Of a stretch of DNA of 63,809 nucleotides, positions 37,245 through 45,941 are shown piece after piece; within the stretch, counting starts at the first letter, position 1, and every line of letters begins with the position of its first letter. The DNA is from Saprospiraceae bacterium (GTDB taxonomy: Bacteria > Bacteroidota > Bacteroidia > Chitinophagales > Saprospiraceae), in the NCBI GenBank assembly GCA_013214355.1, contig JABSSL010000042.1, forward strand, positions 1 to 63,809, read 5' to 3'. A model generated the notes under the pieces. The model ran no database searches. It worked only from the letters and a program-made list of their open reading frames with translations, and was not told where the DNA came from. The position numbers were made by a program, and so were the translations under genes.

Positions 37245-37601
37245 TTAACTGTAACAAAAGCCAAAGTCCTCTACATTGACTTTTAGGGTTCCGCGTTGAT
37301 CTTTTGCCGCCAGTCGTCTCATGTACCAAGCACTCATTTCAGCTTTATCCTTGGATGCGTACCTAGCAATTACTTTTTTGATCAATTTTTCTGGTTGCAA
37401 GTAATGAGCAAAAACCAGGTGAATCTCCCACATCCCATCTCGCTTGACGACGTTCTCAATTACAGCAGTGTCTCTCAACCACCAATCATCAGAAAGGAAC
37501 TCCATATCAGTCTGATAACCTGCCTTTTCTACAAAATGCTGATTATTCAACAGATTCAGAAGTTCATCATAGCTGCCGTCATCTAGGTAAAATCCGTTCA
37601 T
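37245..37601 (-). CDS. hypothetical 118-residue protein, paralogue of the 107-residue hydrogenase-operon protein
   Basis: A soluble protein between the two TetR genes. From residue ~42 on (WWLRDTAVIENVVKRDGMWEI to KDQRGTLKVN, read in parts) it aligns with the 107-residue protein at 31233-31556. The N-terminal ~35 residues differ. The gene has its own promoter and a palindromic operator-like site ending 11 bases before its ATG, so it is likely a direct target of one of the flanking regulators. No family recognised. Possible roles are small-molecule binding or a regulator/assembly partner. Confidence 0.75.
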   Translation of the reverse strand: MNGFYLDDGSYDELLNLLNNQHFVEKAGYQTDMEFLSDDWWLRDTAVIENVVKRDGMWEIHLVFAHYLQPEKLIKKVIARYASKDKAEMSAWYMRRLAAKDQRGTLKVNVEDFGFCYS

Positions 37602-37611
37602 TAATTCATTG

Positions 37612-37633
37612 AATTAGAAAGCAATACCTAATT
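37612..37633. promoter_or_regulatory. AATTAG-N10-CTAATT site at the start of the 118-residue gene (putative TetR operator)
   Basis: Outer arms AATTAG and CTAATT with a 10-base spacer match the site at 35223-35244 exactly; the inner bases diverge (AAAGCAATAC). It begins 11 bases upstream of ATG 37601 and covers the predicted transcription start, a classical repressor position. Confidence 0.65.
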
Positions 37634-37643
37634 ATTTGAATTG

Positions 37644-37674
37644 CAAATCTACAGAATTTAACACAGGGCTAAAA
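37644..37674 (-). promoter_or_regulatory. Bacteroidota-type promoter of the 118-residue gene
   Basis: On the minus strand, TAGATTTG (37644-37651) matches TAnnTTTG and TTTT (37671-37674) lies 19 bases upstream, the same layout as the hupS copy 2 promoter. The -33 region overlaps the stop codon of the upstream TetR gene. Confidence 0.58.
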
Positions 37675-38298
37675 GTAAAAATCATAAGGCATTTGCAGCA
37701 TTTGTCCATATTCCAGCCTACCCATATCTGTAAAATAGGGTATAAATAGGTTCCAAACCGCACTCCGGTAGGATTGTACATTCGCCGGTTGGCTGGTTCG
37801 AATCGCATGCTGCGTCAACCATAGATCGAGGGTCATCCATATTTGCTCAGCGAGCTGCACAAAGACCCCATCCAAGGGTTCCTCCACCAATGCACCGCGT
37901 GACACATTGAAATCTACAATGACCTTCAACTGAGCCACCTGTGAAACTATACGCTTCTGGTGGGTCTCACCAATGGAGGGATAGGCTCTCATAATTTCCA
38001 AGGTATCCAAATAGAAGAAAATATAGGCTTGCTGTAGCTGGAAAGTATGATGAATTAGCCGGTCGATATTATCGAATAGTGGCACGATACGGTATTCAGC
38101 CAATAAATGATCTTGCTGCTTGGCTAATTCACCATATAAGGCCAATAGAATAGCTTCCTTGTTTTTGTAGTGATAGGCTAAATTGCCTACACTGACAAAG
38201 GCTTCGTCAGCAATATGCTGTAGTCTGACATTAACTATCCCATCTTTATTGAATAGTTTGAGGGCTGCAGTCAATATTTTTTGCTTCGTACTACTCAT
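37669..38298 (-). CDS. TetR-family regulator 2 of the hydrogenase island
   Basis: A 209-residue paralogue of the regulator at 36482-37129. Its DNA-binding part (VRLQHIADEAFVSVGNLAYHY, read in parts, then KNKEAILLAL) is very close to VRLQQIASEIGISPGNLAYHF of the other, so both may read the same operator. The ligand domain keeps FYLDTLEIMRAYPSI. Two sensors with similar DNA heads but different ligand pockets would let one site integrate two signals. It starts 38 bases after the end of the oxidoreductase gene upstream. Confidence 0.9.
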   Translation of the reverse strand: MSSTKQKILTAALKLFNKDGIVNVRLQHIADEAFVSVGNLAYHYKNKEAILLALYGELAKQQDHLLAEYRIVPLFDNIDRLIHHTFQLQQAYIFFYLDTLEIMRAYPSIGETHQKRIVSQVAQLKVIVDFNVSRGALVEEPLDGVFVQLAEQIWMTLDLWLTQHAIRTSQPANVQSYRSAVWNLFIPYFTDMGRLEYGQMLQMPYDFYF

Positions 38299-38336
38299 GC
38301 TTCTAACACAATCTCATCGTTCACCAGAAAGATGCC

Positions 38337-39563
38337 CTAGTCCAATAACTCAAAGGAAAATGTTAAGCCAGCATTCGCCTCCAGCCGGGTCAAGAGTGGT
38401 TCTCCAATAGCCACAGCAGGAGTTAACACACCAGCCACATCAGGTGTCTCGTCTTGGGCCAGAGCAATAGCCGACTCTGCCAACATTTTGCTGGTGGAGC
38501 CATAGCCAGGGTCTCGATCCCCCGTCACTTTGCCAATGGCCATCGAATCATCGTCCAAGGTCACAAAGAAGCGCAGGTTGTAAAAACCGGCTTCCCGTTT
38601 TGCCGCATCGGGGCCTTCGCCAGGACTGGGGAGTACGCGATCGACCACCCCTTTCATCATCGAACCTGGTTTTGCCATCATTAGCACACCAAGCGTGGCA
38701 GCATTGCCATACGCTTTCAATCGCCCCGCGATACCATCACCGCTCATTACGGCTTCATCATAGCGAAAATCTTCGCCGTAGGGAAAGCCTGCCAATGCAT
38801 TGCTACGCCGTACTACCTTGGTATTAATCCCCGCCATGATGAAGGGATAGATCCAGGACTTAGCGGTTTTATCATAGATAACGCTTTGTAGATCGGGCTT
38901 ATCTGGACCTTGTTGCGTTCCTTCGGGATTTAGGCTGTAAGGATTCATCAACACACCATACAGCTTCTTATTAGCCTGGGCTTTTTCGAGCGTATCATTG
39001 AGGGAAGCGTAAGTACCACCACTCATTTCCCCCTTGAAAGCACGTACACGCATTTTGATTCGCTTAGCAGGTTTACCGGTCTTGGCCATGGCCTCCCGCT
39101 GCATAAAGAACACCCCCATATCGGAAGGGATAGAATCAAACCCACAGGTATGTACGATCTTAGTTCCATTCGCCTTAGCTGCTTCATGATGCTCATCGAT
39201 CATTTGACGCATCCACAAAACCTCCCCAGCTAGATCACAGTAGTGCGTCTGGTGCGCCACGCAGGCTGCCACCAATTTTGAGCCATATTTCCCGTATGGA
39301 CCTACGGTAGTAGCGATCACCTTGGCTCGCTTCACCATAGCATTTAGACTTTCCTCATCCTGACTATCTGCAGTGATCAAAGGAATAGTAGCATCGGCTA
39401 CCTCTGCCCGTACTTTTTCCAGTTTGGCTTGATTCCGGCCGGCCATAGCCCAGCGGACGATATCCTGACCGCCATACTGCTGATAAATATATTCCGCCAC
39501 CAGTCTGCCGGTAAAGCCGGTAGCTCCCCACACAATTACGTCAAACTCTCTTTGATCACTCAT
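38337..39563 (-). CDS. saccharopine dehydrogenase-like / trans-acting enoyl-reductase family protein
   Basis: A 408-residue oxidoreductase-like protein with an N-terminal Rossmann motif (VIVWGATGFTGRLVAEYI, residues 8-25) and the family pattern TTVGPYGKYGSKLVAACVAHQTHYCDLAGE around residue 88 (read in parts). FDSIPSDMGVFFM follows and no membrane segment is evident. Bacteroidota members of this family are mostly uncharacterised; related mycobacterial proteins reduce polyketide lipids. It lies upstream of TetR 2 on the same strand, 38 bases away, so it could be co-transcribed. No link to hydrogen metabolism is visible. Confidence 0.85.
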   Translation of the reverse strand: MSDQREFDVIVWGATGFTGRLVAEYIYQQYGGQDIVRWAMAGRNQAKLEKVRAEVADATIPLITADSQDEESLNAMVKRAKVIATTVGPYGKYGSKLVAACVAHQTHYCDLAGEVLWMRQMIDEHHEAAKANGTKIVHTCGFDSIPSDMGVFFMQREAMAKTGKPAKRIKMRVRAFKGEMSGGTYASLNDTLEKAQANKKLYGVLMNPYSLNPEGTQQGPDKPDLQSVIYDKTAKSWIYPFIMAGINTKVVRRSNALAGFPYGEDFRYDEAVMSGDGIAGRLKAYGNAATLGVLMMAKPGSMMKGVVDRVLPSPGEGPDAAKREAGFYNLRFFVTLDDDSMAIGKVTGDRDPGYGSTSKMLAESAIALAQDETPDVAGVLTPAVAIGEPLLTRLEANAGLTFSFELLD

Positions 39564-39671
39564 AATAAATAGTTCAATTTGTTGAAGGCAAGGATTGTTT
39601 CTCAGAAAGATAGTCTTTTTTCTTTGCTTTTAGGGGCTTAGCAAATAGTGCTTCCGATGGCTAAAGTAATC

Positions 39672-40706
39672 TTACATCAAAACCCCTTCTTTCGCCTGAA
39701 TACCAGGGGGAAGCTCCGTTTCACCTAACATTTCTCGCAGGTCAATTTCGATTACCCGACAAAGTGACAACATCGGAATATCATTGGCCATACCCTGGAA
39801 AGGATTCTCGGAATAATCCCCGGTGACTTCCATCATCACATAAACCCATCCAATCAAGGCCGTAATCAAAATGGAGGTCCAAAAGCCCCATTCTCCCAGC
39901 TTCATCAGTTCTGGTATCATACTAAAAGGCAGCAACAGGATAAAAATCCCAACAAAGTAGCGACTGATATTTGCATACTGGCGAGGTAAAGGGAATTTCT
40001 TAATCCTTTCGCATTTCCCTTGATGTACATAAAAATCATATAGGGCTTTACTCATCTCTACATGTCTAAAATCATCGATCAAACCCTCTCCTCGCAATTG
40101 GGTTAATTCTCGTGACTGTTCATTGATTATCTGGGTAGCCGTATTGACATTAGCCACTAATCGATCATGTTCCTTTGGCGGTAGATAGTGCTTCAGTTCC
40201 GTTTTTGTAACCTCATCTGCTACTAGGCCCACTCCAAACTTCTCTTGGTAGTACTTGGCTGTCTTACCCATTAAACCGCCTTGATTCGCATGTTCCCAAG
40301 CCGTCACTACGAGGAGTTGACTACGCAAGGCGTATAGCCAGGCAATGTGTCGATAGATCAAACGCTCCTTTATTCGGTACAATTCCTCATTGGTTTTCGC
40401 CTGTTCCGCAAATTGGTTGTTCACAAAACCATCTACGTACATCCCCCAAGCTCGGCTACTATTGACAATAGCTCCCCATATCTTCCTGGCTTCCCACATC
40501 CGGTCGTAGGCACTATTGTTTTTAAAGCCTACATAAAAAGCAACCGCCGTACCAATTACGGAAATAGGTAACCATGGAATACTAAAACTGATAAATTCTA
40601 GCCGATACGCCAGGGCAATAACAGCCGACCCACCGAGCAACCACACAATATGGTGCCCGGACCAGCGCAATAGCTTCCAAATACTGATATTCTTAGTAAC
40701 AATCAT
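39672..40706 (-). CDS. bestrophin-family (UPF0187) anion channel protein
   Basis: A 344-residue membrane protein with the bestrophin signature near residue 60 (YVGFKNNSAYDRMWEARKIWG, read as FKNNSAYDRMWEAR), SRAWG and four hydrophobic segments (two near 15-55, two near 245-290). The C-terminus carries ENPFQGMANDIPM, equivalent to the calcium-clasp region. Bacterial homologues form pentameric ion channels. It has its own upstream gap. Confidence 0.92.
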   Translation of the reverse strand: MIVTKNISIWKLLRWSGHHIVWLLGGSAVIALAYRLEFISFSIPWLPISVIGTAVAFYVGFKNNSAYDRMWEARKIWGAIVNSSRAWGMYVDGFVNNQFAEQAKTNEELYRIKERLIYRHIAWLYALRSQLLVVTAWEHANQGGLMGKTAKYYQEKFGVGLVADEVTKTELKHYLPPKEHDRLVANVNTATQIINEQSRELTQLRGEGLIDDFRHVEMSKALYDFYVHQGKCERIKKFPLPRQYANISRYFVGIFILLLPFSMIPELMKLGEWGFWTSILITALIGWVYVMMEVTGDYSENPFQGMANDIPMLSLCRVIEIDLREMLGETELPPGIQAKEGVLM

Positions 40707-41148
40707 GTTGCTCTAGTTTTAGCTTATACGTTTTTTGCGTAGATGGTTAGCAATATCTTTACCAACTACCAACAGGGAAAGGACGACAATCGAGGAACTT
40801 CTACTTTCAATTATAGCACTTTTGTGGTATTTTAAATGTGTAAAACAGCATTTTATCCAATTTGATTTGCTAGGAAAGTGGAAAGCCATTAAATTTCAAG
40901 CATGATGACACTAGCTCGATTCCGTTAATCCCTACCACAATCTTCCAGTCGCGAGCTTCACATTTTCCCGTTCATAGCATAATCACCAACGAGTTATTTT
41001 TTTTGATCAGAGGTATTGCCTCCATAGAAGCCCAAACATGATAATTTATAACACCACCTTTCCTTCCGACCGATATTCATTGCATTCTTTACTCGACATG
41101 CCGCTAAAGCGTAAGTTCTTCGCCATTTAGTCACGGATCGGTTAAAAG
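40707..41148. other. Intergenic region, no gene seen
   Basis: 442 bases between divergent genes. No ORF of note, no terminator-like hairpin and no copy of the hydrogenase palindrome was seen. It must contain the promoters of the bestrophin gene (minus) and of the large regulator (plus), but I cannot place them with confidence. Confidence 0.5.
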
Positions 41149-43980
41149 ATGAAAAGTCAGCAAGCACCACCACATATAGAGCTCCCCCATTACTCCAATA
41201 CCTTTATTGGCAGATCACATCATATCCAGACTATTCTCACTAGGCTTCAAGACCAAGACACCAGACTCATCACCTTGTTAGGACCTGGCGGTATCGGCAA
41301 GACCCGCCTCGCCCTAAAAGTGGCTGAACAGGCAGAATCGATATATTCAGATGGCATTCTATTTGTTCCATTAGATACCGTCGAAGACTACCACCTTTTA
41401 GGCTTCTACATTGCCCAACAGTTGGGTATAAAATCGCAATCCAAACAAAATTGGCTGCAGGAGGTCGTAATGGAGTTGGAAGATAGGGAGATGTTACTCA
41501 TCTTGGACAATTTGGAACAGATCATTCAATCCGCCTTGCAGATTGATCAGATCGTAAAGAATTGCCCCGGAATTAGGATTCTGGTCACAAGTAGAATCGT
41601 ACTTGATCTATCCTACGAAATAGAATATCCCTTAGATGGGCTAAGCCGACCTAACGCAAAGCTCTTCCCGGGTCCTAGTGATCTACTCAAGTTCGATGCG
41701 ATTCAATTATTTGTACAAAAAGCTCAAGCCTCCAAACCAAACTTTACCTTGACGGATGAAAATGCTCGATCCATCGTGGAAATCTGTCAAAGACTGGATG
41801 GTTTGCCACTTCCCATAGAATTGGCCGCAGCCCGGGTGAAACTCTTTTCACCGGAGGTAATCCTCCAGCGCCTGGGGCAAAGTCTGCAGCTACTCAAGAC
41901 AAAATCCCGAGATGTTATTCCTCGTCATCAGACCATCCAGAATACCATTAAATGGAGCTATGACTTATTAGACCCGGAAGAGCAGCAGTTGTTCCAACAA
42001 CTCTCTTTCTTTAGATCAGGCTTCAACCTGAATACACTGGCAGCACTCTATCCCGATCTGGATGTAGTGGACCTTGTAGAATCTTTCATCAGCAAGAGTT
42101 TGATCATCACGGTAGAAGGGGTAGGAGAGGAAGCCCGCTTTCGCATGCTAAAACTCATTCGTGATTATGGGCTTCAATTGCTAGCTCAGCAGCCCCAAAC
42201 CACGACCTTCTTTCATTCATATGCTCATTTTTTTGCTCAGGTGGTGATGGAAGGTAAAATGCTAGCTGCAGGACCAAATTATCAAGATTGGATTGAAGCG
42301 GTGGGAGCAGAATATGAGGATGTCATGGCCGGACTCAATTGGCTAAGCGAGAACGATCCAAGTACAGCGGTGAAAACAGGGACAGTTCTCTGGCGTTTCC
42401 ACCTTCATCGGGGTTTTTTAGAGGAAGGCATACAAATGATCCATTCCTTGCTACGCTTACCCATCGAGGAAGAACTAGATCGGGCTCACCTACTCGAGGG
42501 AGCAGGGTTGCTGGCACAAAATCGAGGCAATTATCAACAAGCTAAGGACTTTTTCAAGGAGGGGTTGGAGTATTGGAAAAAATCGAAGGACCGGGGGCAA
42601 ATTGCCAAGGCACTCAATAACTTAGGCTGGTCCGAATGGCGGTTAGGAAATTATGGCCATAGTCGTTCCTATTCAGAGAATGCCTTGGACATTGCCAAAA
42701 TGTTGGAGAATAGACAGGGGCAAGCAAAGTCTATGAATAATTTGGCCTGGACGTATATGAATGAAGGTCGCTACGAAAAGGTCGCAGCACTCCAGCGGGA
42801 AATTCTAAGCATACAAAGGCAGGAAAATTCGAAACGTGGTATTGCCTTTGCGCAAACCAATCTGGGTTGGGCCTTATTTAGGATGGGGAAAATGGAAGAA
42901 GCCGTCCCCTTGGTTGATGAAGCCGTCGCCTTATTTGATGAATTAGAACATCAGCAACTAAAATCTTTTTCTAGAGCCATCTGTGCTGAGGGCTTGTACC
43001 TGATCCAAAAATTGCCTGCTTCGATCGCGTTACTGAAAGACCAGTGTTTGCCACAATTTCGGGAAATTGGAGATGCTTGGGCCATTGGCTTTTGCAGTTT
43101 ACTGATGGGGCGTATCTACTTTGAGCAACAGGATCATAGACAAGCTGAGCAGTATTGGAATCAAGCGCTAGCTGTCTACCAGCAGACGCAGGATCGCTTC
43201 GGCAAGGCAGGAGTCTACATCCATCTATCCAGGTTACACTGGGTGTTGAAACAAACTAAAACAGCTAATCAAGAGCTAGACCAAGGTATTGCCTTAGCCG
43301 CGGCACTAGGTGCCCTCCACCTCTTGAAGGAAGGATACGAAGAATGGGCTAAACGTAGTTTTGAACAAAAGGATTTCGCCATGTGCTTACAGCATCTCTC
43401 GGTCGCAGATCACTATGCCCAAAGTCTAGGAAGTTATCAGTATCAGCTCTTTCGAAAGGCTATCGAACCCCTACTGGTCAGGGTAAAAAGAGAATTAGGG
43501 TCCGGTTTCTCCCGACCGAGTAAAGGGATAGGCCGGCACTGGGAGCAGGCAGATCGATTCCTGGCGACTCCCATCAAAGAGCAAGAATGGCTGGATAGTG
43601 TAACTCGACTATTGGGTCCAGAAGAAGAGCGAAAAGCCATTGAAAAAGTAGATCCTATTGTTCGGCAGGTACGGCAACTAATTGAAATGCACCTAACCGA
43701 GGTGAATTATTCTATTGCTGATCTTTGTCAAGAAATCAGCATTAGTCATTCGCAGCTACACCGGCGATTGCAAGCCGAGACCGGCTTATCCATTAGCAAG
43801 TTTATTAGAAGCATCAGATTGGAGAAAGCCAAGGAGTTATTGGAGGATCCACAGATCCCCATAGCCGCAGTTGCCATCGATACCGGATTCAAAGACCCAG
43901 ATTACTTCTATCGGGTCTTTAAGCAGACTTTTCAGATCACACCTGGCGCATTTCGACGCCAACATCTCCAACAGAAATAG
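41149..43980 (+). CDS. STAND-ATPase/TPR transcription regulator with C-terminal AraC HTH
   Basis: A 943-residue cytosolic regulator. Residues ~20-330 form an NB-ARC/AfsR-like ATPase with Walker A GPGGIGKT (45-52), Walker B LLILDNLEQI and the sensor motif GLPLPIELAAARVKL. Residues ~380-760 are TPR helices (AKALNNLGWSEWRLGNYGHS, AQTNLGWALFRMGKMEEA). The C-terminal ~100 residues are an AraC DNA-binding domain (ADLCQEISISHSQLHRRLQ, AIDTGFKDPDYFYRVFKQTF). The usual DNA-binding part of such STAND proteins is LuxR or OmpR-like, so the AraC fusion is less common. The genes following on the same strand (44251-45777) are possible targets. Confidence 0.88.
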   Translation: MKSQQAPPHIELPHYSNTFIGRSHHIQTILTRLQDQDTRLITLLGPGGIGKTRLALKVAEQAESIYSDGILFVPLDTVEDYHLLGFYIAQQLGIKSQSKQNWLQEVVMELEDREMLLILDNLEQIIQSALQIDQIVKNCPGIRILVTSRIVLDLSYEIEYPLDGLSRPNAKLFPGPSDLLKFDAIQLFVQKAQASKPNFTLTDENARSIVEICQRLDGLPLPIELAAARVKLFSPEVILQRLGQSLQLLKTKSRDVIPRHQTIQNTIKWSYDLLDPEEQQLFQQLSFFRSGFNLNTLAALYPDLDVVDLVESFISKSLIITVEGVGEEARFRMLKLIRDYGLQLLAQQPQTTTFFHSYAHFFAQVVMEGKMLAAGPNYQDWIEAVGAEYEDVMAGLNWLSENDPSTAVKTGTVLWRFHLHRGFLEEGIQMIHSLLRLPIEEELDRAHLLEGAGLLAQNRGNYQQAKDFFKEGLEYWKKSKDRGQIAKALNNLGWSEWRLGNYGHSRSYSENALDIAKMLENRQGQAKSMNNLAWTYMNEGRYEKVAALQREILSIQRQENSKRGIAFAQTNLGWALFRMGKMEEAVPLVDEAVALFDELEHQQLKSFSRAICAEGLYLIQKLPASIALLKDQCLPQFREIGDAWAIGFCSLLMGRIYFEQQDHRQAEQYWNQALAVYQQTQDRFGKAGVYIHLSRLHWVLKQTKTANQELDQGIALAAALGALHLLKEGYEEWAKRSFEQKDFAMCLQHLSVADHYAQSLGSYQYQLFRKAIEPLLVRVKRELGSGFSRPSKGIGRHWEQADRFLATPIKEQEWLDSVTRLLGPEEERKAIEKVDPIVRQVRQLIEMHLTEVNYSIADLCQEISISHSQLHRRLQAETGLSISKFIRSIRLEKAKELLEDPQIPIAAVAIDTGFKDPDYFYRVFKQTFQITPGAFRRQHLQQK

Positions 43981-44250
43981 TCCTTTAAGTGGATTTTCTC
44001 TACAATCAACTGGACTGAGATTGCAATTACTGGACTGGCATTGCATACCGCTTGCAGCTTCCCATCAAAGCACTCATCTTTGAATCGAATCCAGACAACT
44101 AGATCATCAGAAGTCAGAAACGAGAAGACAGACTGCTAGGTTGACTTAAAGCCTGGGAGCACGGCATCTCACAACGAAGCGATCTGACTTCTTAATCTCT
44201 AATGTCTTGTATGTAGAAGTAAATCATTCAAAACCACCTAAAACTACCGT

Positions 44251-44649
44251 ATGAATATGCCCATCGATATTAAGACTCCTGGTGTTCACCATATCGCCGT
44301 TAGAGTCACCGACATGTCTCGTTCCAAAGCCTTTTACATTGACAAATTGGGATTCAAAGCCGTTCTCGATCAGCCAGACCTACTCATTTTCTTTGCCGGC
44401 ACCACCGCTATTGCGATTAAAGGGCCAGAAGGCAAAGTAGCCCCAAATGACCAGTTCAATCCCTTCCGAGTAGGCCTAGACCACATTGCACTAGGTTGTG
44501 ACAATCCGGAAGAATTGAATCGAGTAGCCCAAGCTCTGGCTGACCATCAGATCTGGAATACAGGTATCAAATTGGATGAAACCCTCCAAAAGAACTACGT
44601 CGCCTTCAAAGATCCCGATCGAATCTCCTGGGAGTTCTATTCCATCTAA
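44251..44649 (+). CDS. VOC (glyoxalase/bleomycin-resistance) superfamily protein
   Basis: A 132-residue protein made of the paired beta-alpha-beta-beta-beta modules (PGVHHIAVRVTDMSRSKAFYI, LDHIALGCDNPEELNRVAQAL, FKDPDRISWEFYSI). Metal-ligand candidates are His14/15, the His in LDHIAL and the Glu in WEFY. Substrate unknown; many members are dioxygenases, lyases or antibiotic-binding proteins. First of three small genes on this strand. Confidence 0.85.
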   Translation: MNMPIDIKTPGVHHIAVRVTDMSRSKAFYIDKLGFKAVLDQPDLLIFFAGTTAIAIKGPEGKVAPNDQFNPFRVGLDHIALGCDNPEELNRVAQALADHQIWNTGIKLDETLQKNYVAFKDPDRISWEFYSI

Positions 44650-44686
44650 TACTCCCTATTTCACTTACAAACAAAACACCTAAAAC

Positions 44687-45199
44687 ATGAGAATTTCAAC
44701 GCAATTGTGTCACAGTTGCCTGGGCCTGCTATGCATGAGTCTATTGCTTCTGGCATGTGGCCCCACTTCTGAACCAACAGCTGAAGCTAGCCTAGCTGGA
44801 ACTCCTGCAGCATCAGCAAAGGCAGGCAACCTCTTAGACGGAGGCTGGTATCTCGTTGCCGGAACCTACGCCGGGCAAAAACGAGAAGAGTCTAAGCCTT
44901 TCCAATTCAAACTGTTTGGAAATGGGCAGTTTGCCTTCCTCATGAAATCTGAAGGCGGAGCTTGGGACTACAGTTCTACCGGCCACTATGAACTAGATGG
45001 AAATATCTACCGAGAGACCTTTGAATTCAGCACCAACTCCGCCTTCGTCGGCGTAACGACAGAATGGGAATTCGAGTTGAAAGGGGATAGCTTATTTATC
45101 GCAGGTCCTACCAAAATCATCAATACGGATGGACAGGAAGCCCCGGAACTTGCCGGCGGCTACAATACGATGCAAGAGGTTCGCGTCAGAGCCAGATAA
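44687..45199 (+). CDS. small lipoprotein, unknown function
   Basis: A 170-residue protein with a lipoprotein signal (LLCMSLLLLACGP), a Ser/Ala/Thr-rich linker, and a lipocalin-like small beta domain starting LLDGGWYLVAGTYAGQ. Repeated aromatic strands (FQFKLFGNGQFAFLM, TTEWEFELKGDSLFI) fit that fold. It follows the VOC gene by 37 bases. It resembles the many DUF4488-like lipoproteins of Bacteroidota; I cannot assign a ligand. Confidence 0.72.
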   Translation: MRISTQLCHSCLGLLCMSLLLLACGPTSEPTAEASLAGTPAASAKAGNLLDGGWYLVAGTYAGQKREESKPFQFKLFGNGQFAFLMKSEGGAWDYSSTGHYELDGNIYRETFEFSTNSAFVGVTTEWEFELKGDSLFIAGPTKIINTDGQEAPELAGGYNTMQEVRVRAR

Positions 45200-45249
45200 C
45201 AGGAATTTCTACTTAACACATTTACCAAATTCATTAAAACCAAAAAATC

Positions 45250-45777
45250 ATGAAAATTGCAAAAGCATTTTTGCTCCTAGCATGTTTATGCCCCATTATC
45301 AGTCAAGCACAGGCTGCCCAACCCAAGCTCAGCGAAGAAGAAGCCGCTATCATGGCCGTCATCACGGAACAGACCCGCGCCTATTTCGAACGAGATTACG
45401 AGGCTTGGCTTACCACCCACGTGACCACGGAATACTACACGGAACATAAATACTGGAATGGTTGGTCAGAAAAAGTTCGCACAACTAGAGGGTGGACGGC
45501 TCACGAAGCAAAAGCCAAAAAACGCTTCGACCCTACAAAACCAAAAAACAAGTGGAACGAGGCGCAATACATTCGTAGTGATGTAAATATCCGAATTTCC
45601 AAATCGGGAGACATGGCTTGGGCTACCTATGCTCAAAAAGCTGTGGATCCTGAAACTGGCGAAATCGTTGGAAAATCTCACGAGACGCGCGTGATGGAAA
45701 AGCACGACGGTCAGTGGAAGATCGCCTATCTGGGCTACCACTACCTGCCTAAGGAGAACCTTGCAGCGAGTAACTAA
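45250..45777 (+). CDS. secreted NTF2/SnoaL-like protein
   Basis: A 175-residue protein with a signal peptide (cut after SQAQA) and one NTF2-like domain (EEAAIMAVITEQTRAYFERDYEAWL, read in parts, then WATYAQKAVDPETGE, KHDGQWKIAYLGYHYL). Such domains bind or turn over small molecules. It lies 50 bases after the lipoprotein gene and probably shares its transcript. Confidence 0.82.
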   Translation: MKIAKAFLLLACLCPIISQAQAAQPKLSEEEAAIMAVITEQTRAYFERDYEAWLTTHVTTEYYTEHKYWNGWSEKVRTTRGWTAHEAKAKKRFDPTKPKNKWNEAQYIRSDVNIRISKSGDMAWATYAQKAVDPETGEIVGKSHETRVMEKHDGQWKIAYLGYHYLPKENLAASN

Positions 45778-45794
45778 GTACGCCAAGCGTTCAT

Positions 45795-45878
45795 TCTACG
45801 GCGGCAGCCTCTTTTCTTACCAATGCCATCGCCGTTCCACAACGACAATTGGTAGCCGGGGCTTTACTTTACTTTTGA
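45795..45878 (+). pseudogene. Remnant of a paralogue of the membrane protein at 46466
   Basis: Read from 45795 the frame gives STAAASFLTNAIAVPQRQL, then VAGALLYF and a stop at 45876-45878. The intact neighbour reads YTVAASFLTNAISSPQRQL, then AAGAFLSLS. The DNA is also clearly alike (TACCAATGCCATC versus AACCAATGCCATC, CCACAACGACA in both). Only about 28 codons of a 184-codon gene remain, with no start. Confidence 0.8.
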
Positions 45879-45941
45879 AAATAGATACATCGAAGGTATC
45901 CATATGTTTTCCCCAAGCCGTGGCAGGTGCCTGCAGCAAGC

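Noticed and set aside
17800-38300. Rieske, cytochrome b or other obvious electron-acceptor gene of the hydrogenase
   Set aside because: I looked for CxH/CxxH Rieske boxes and CxxCH haem sites in the island proteins and saw none. The acceptor must be elsewhere or be one of the unknown proteins.
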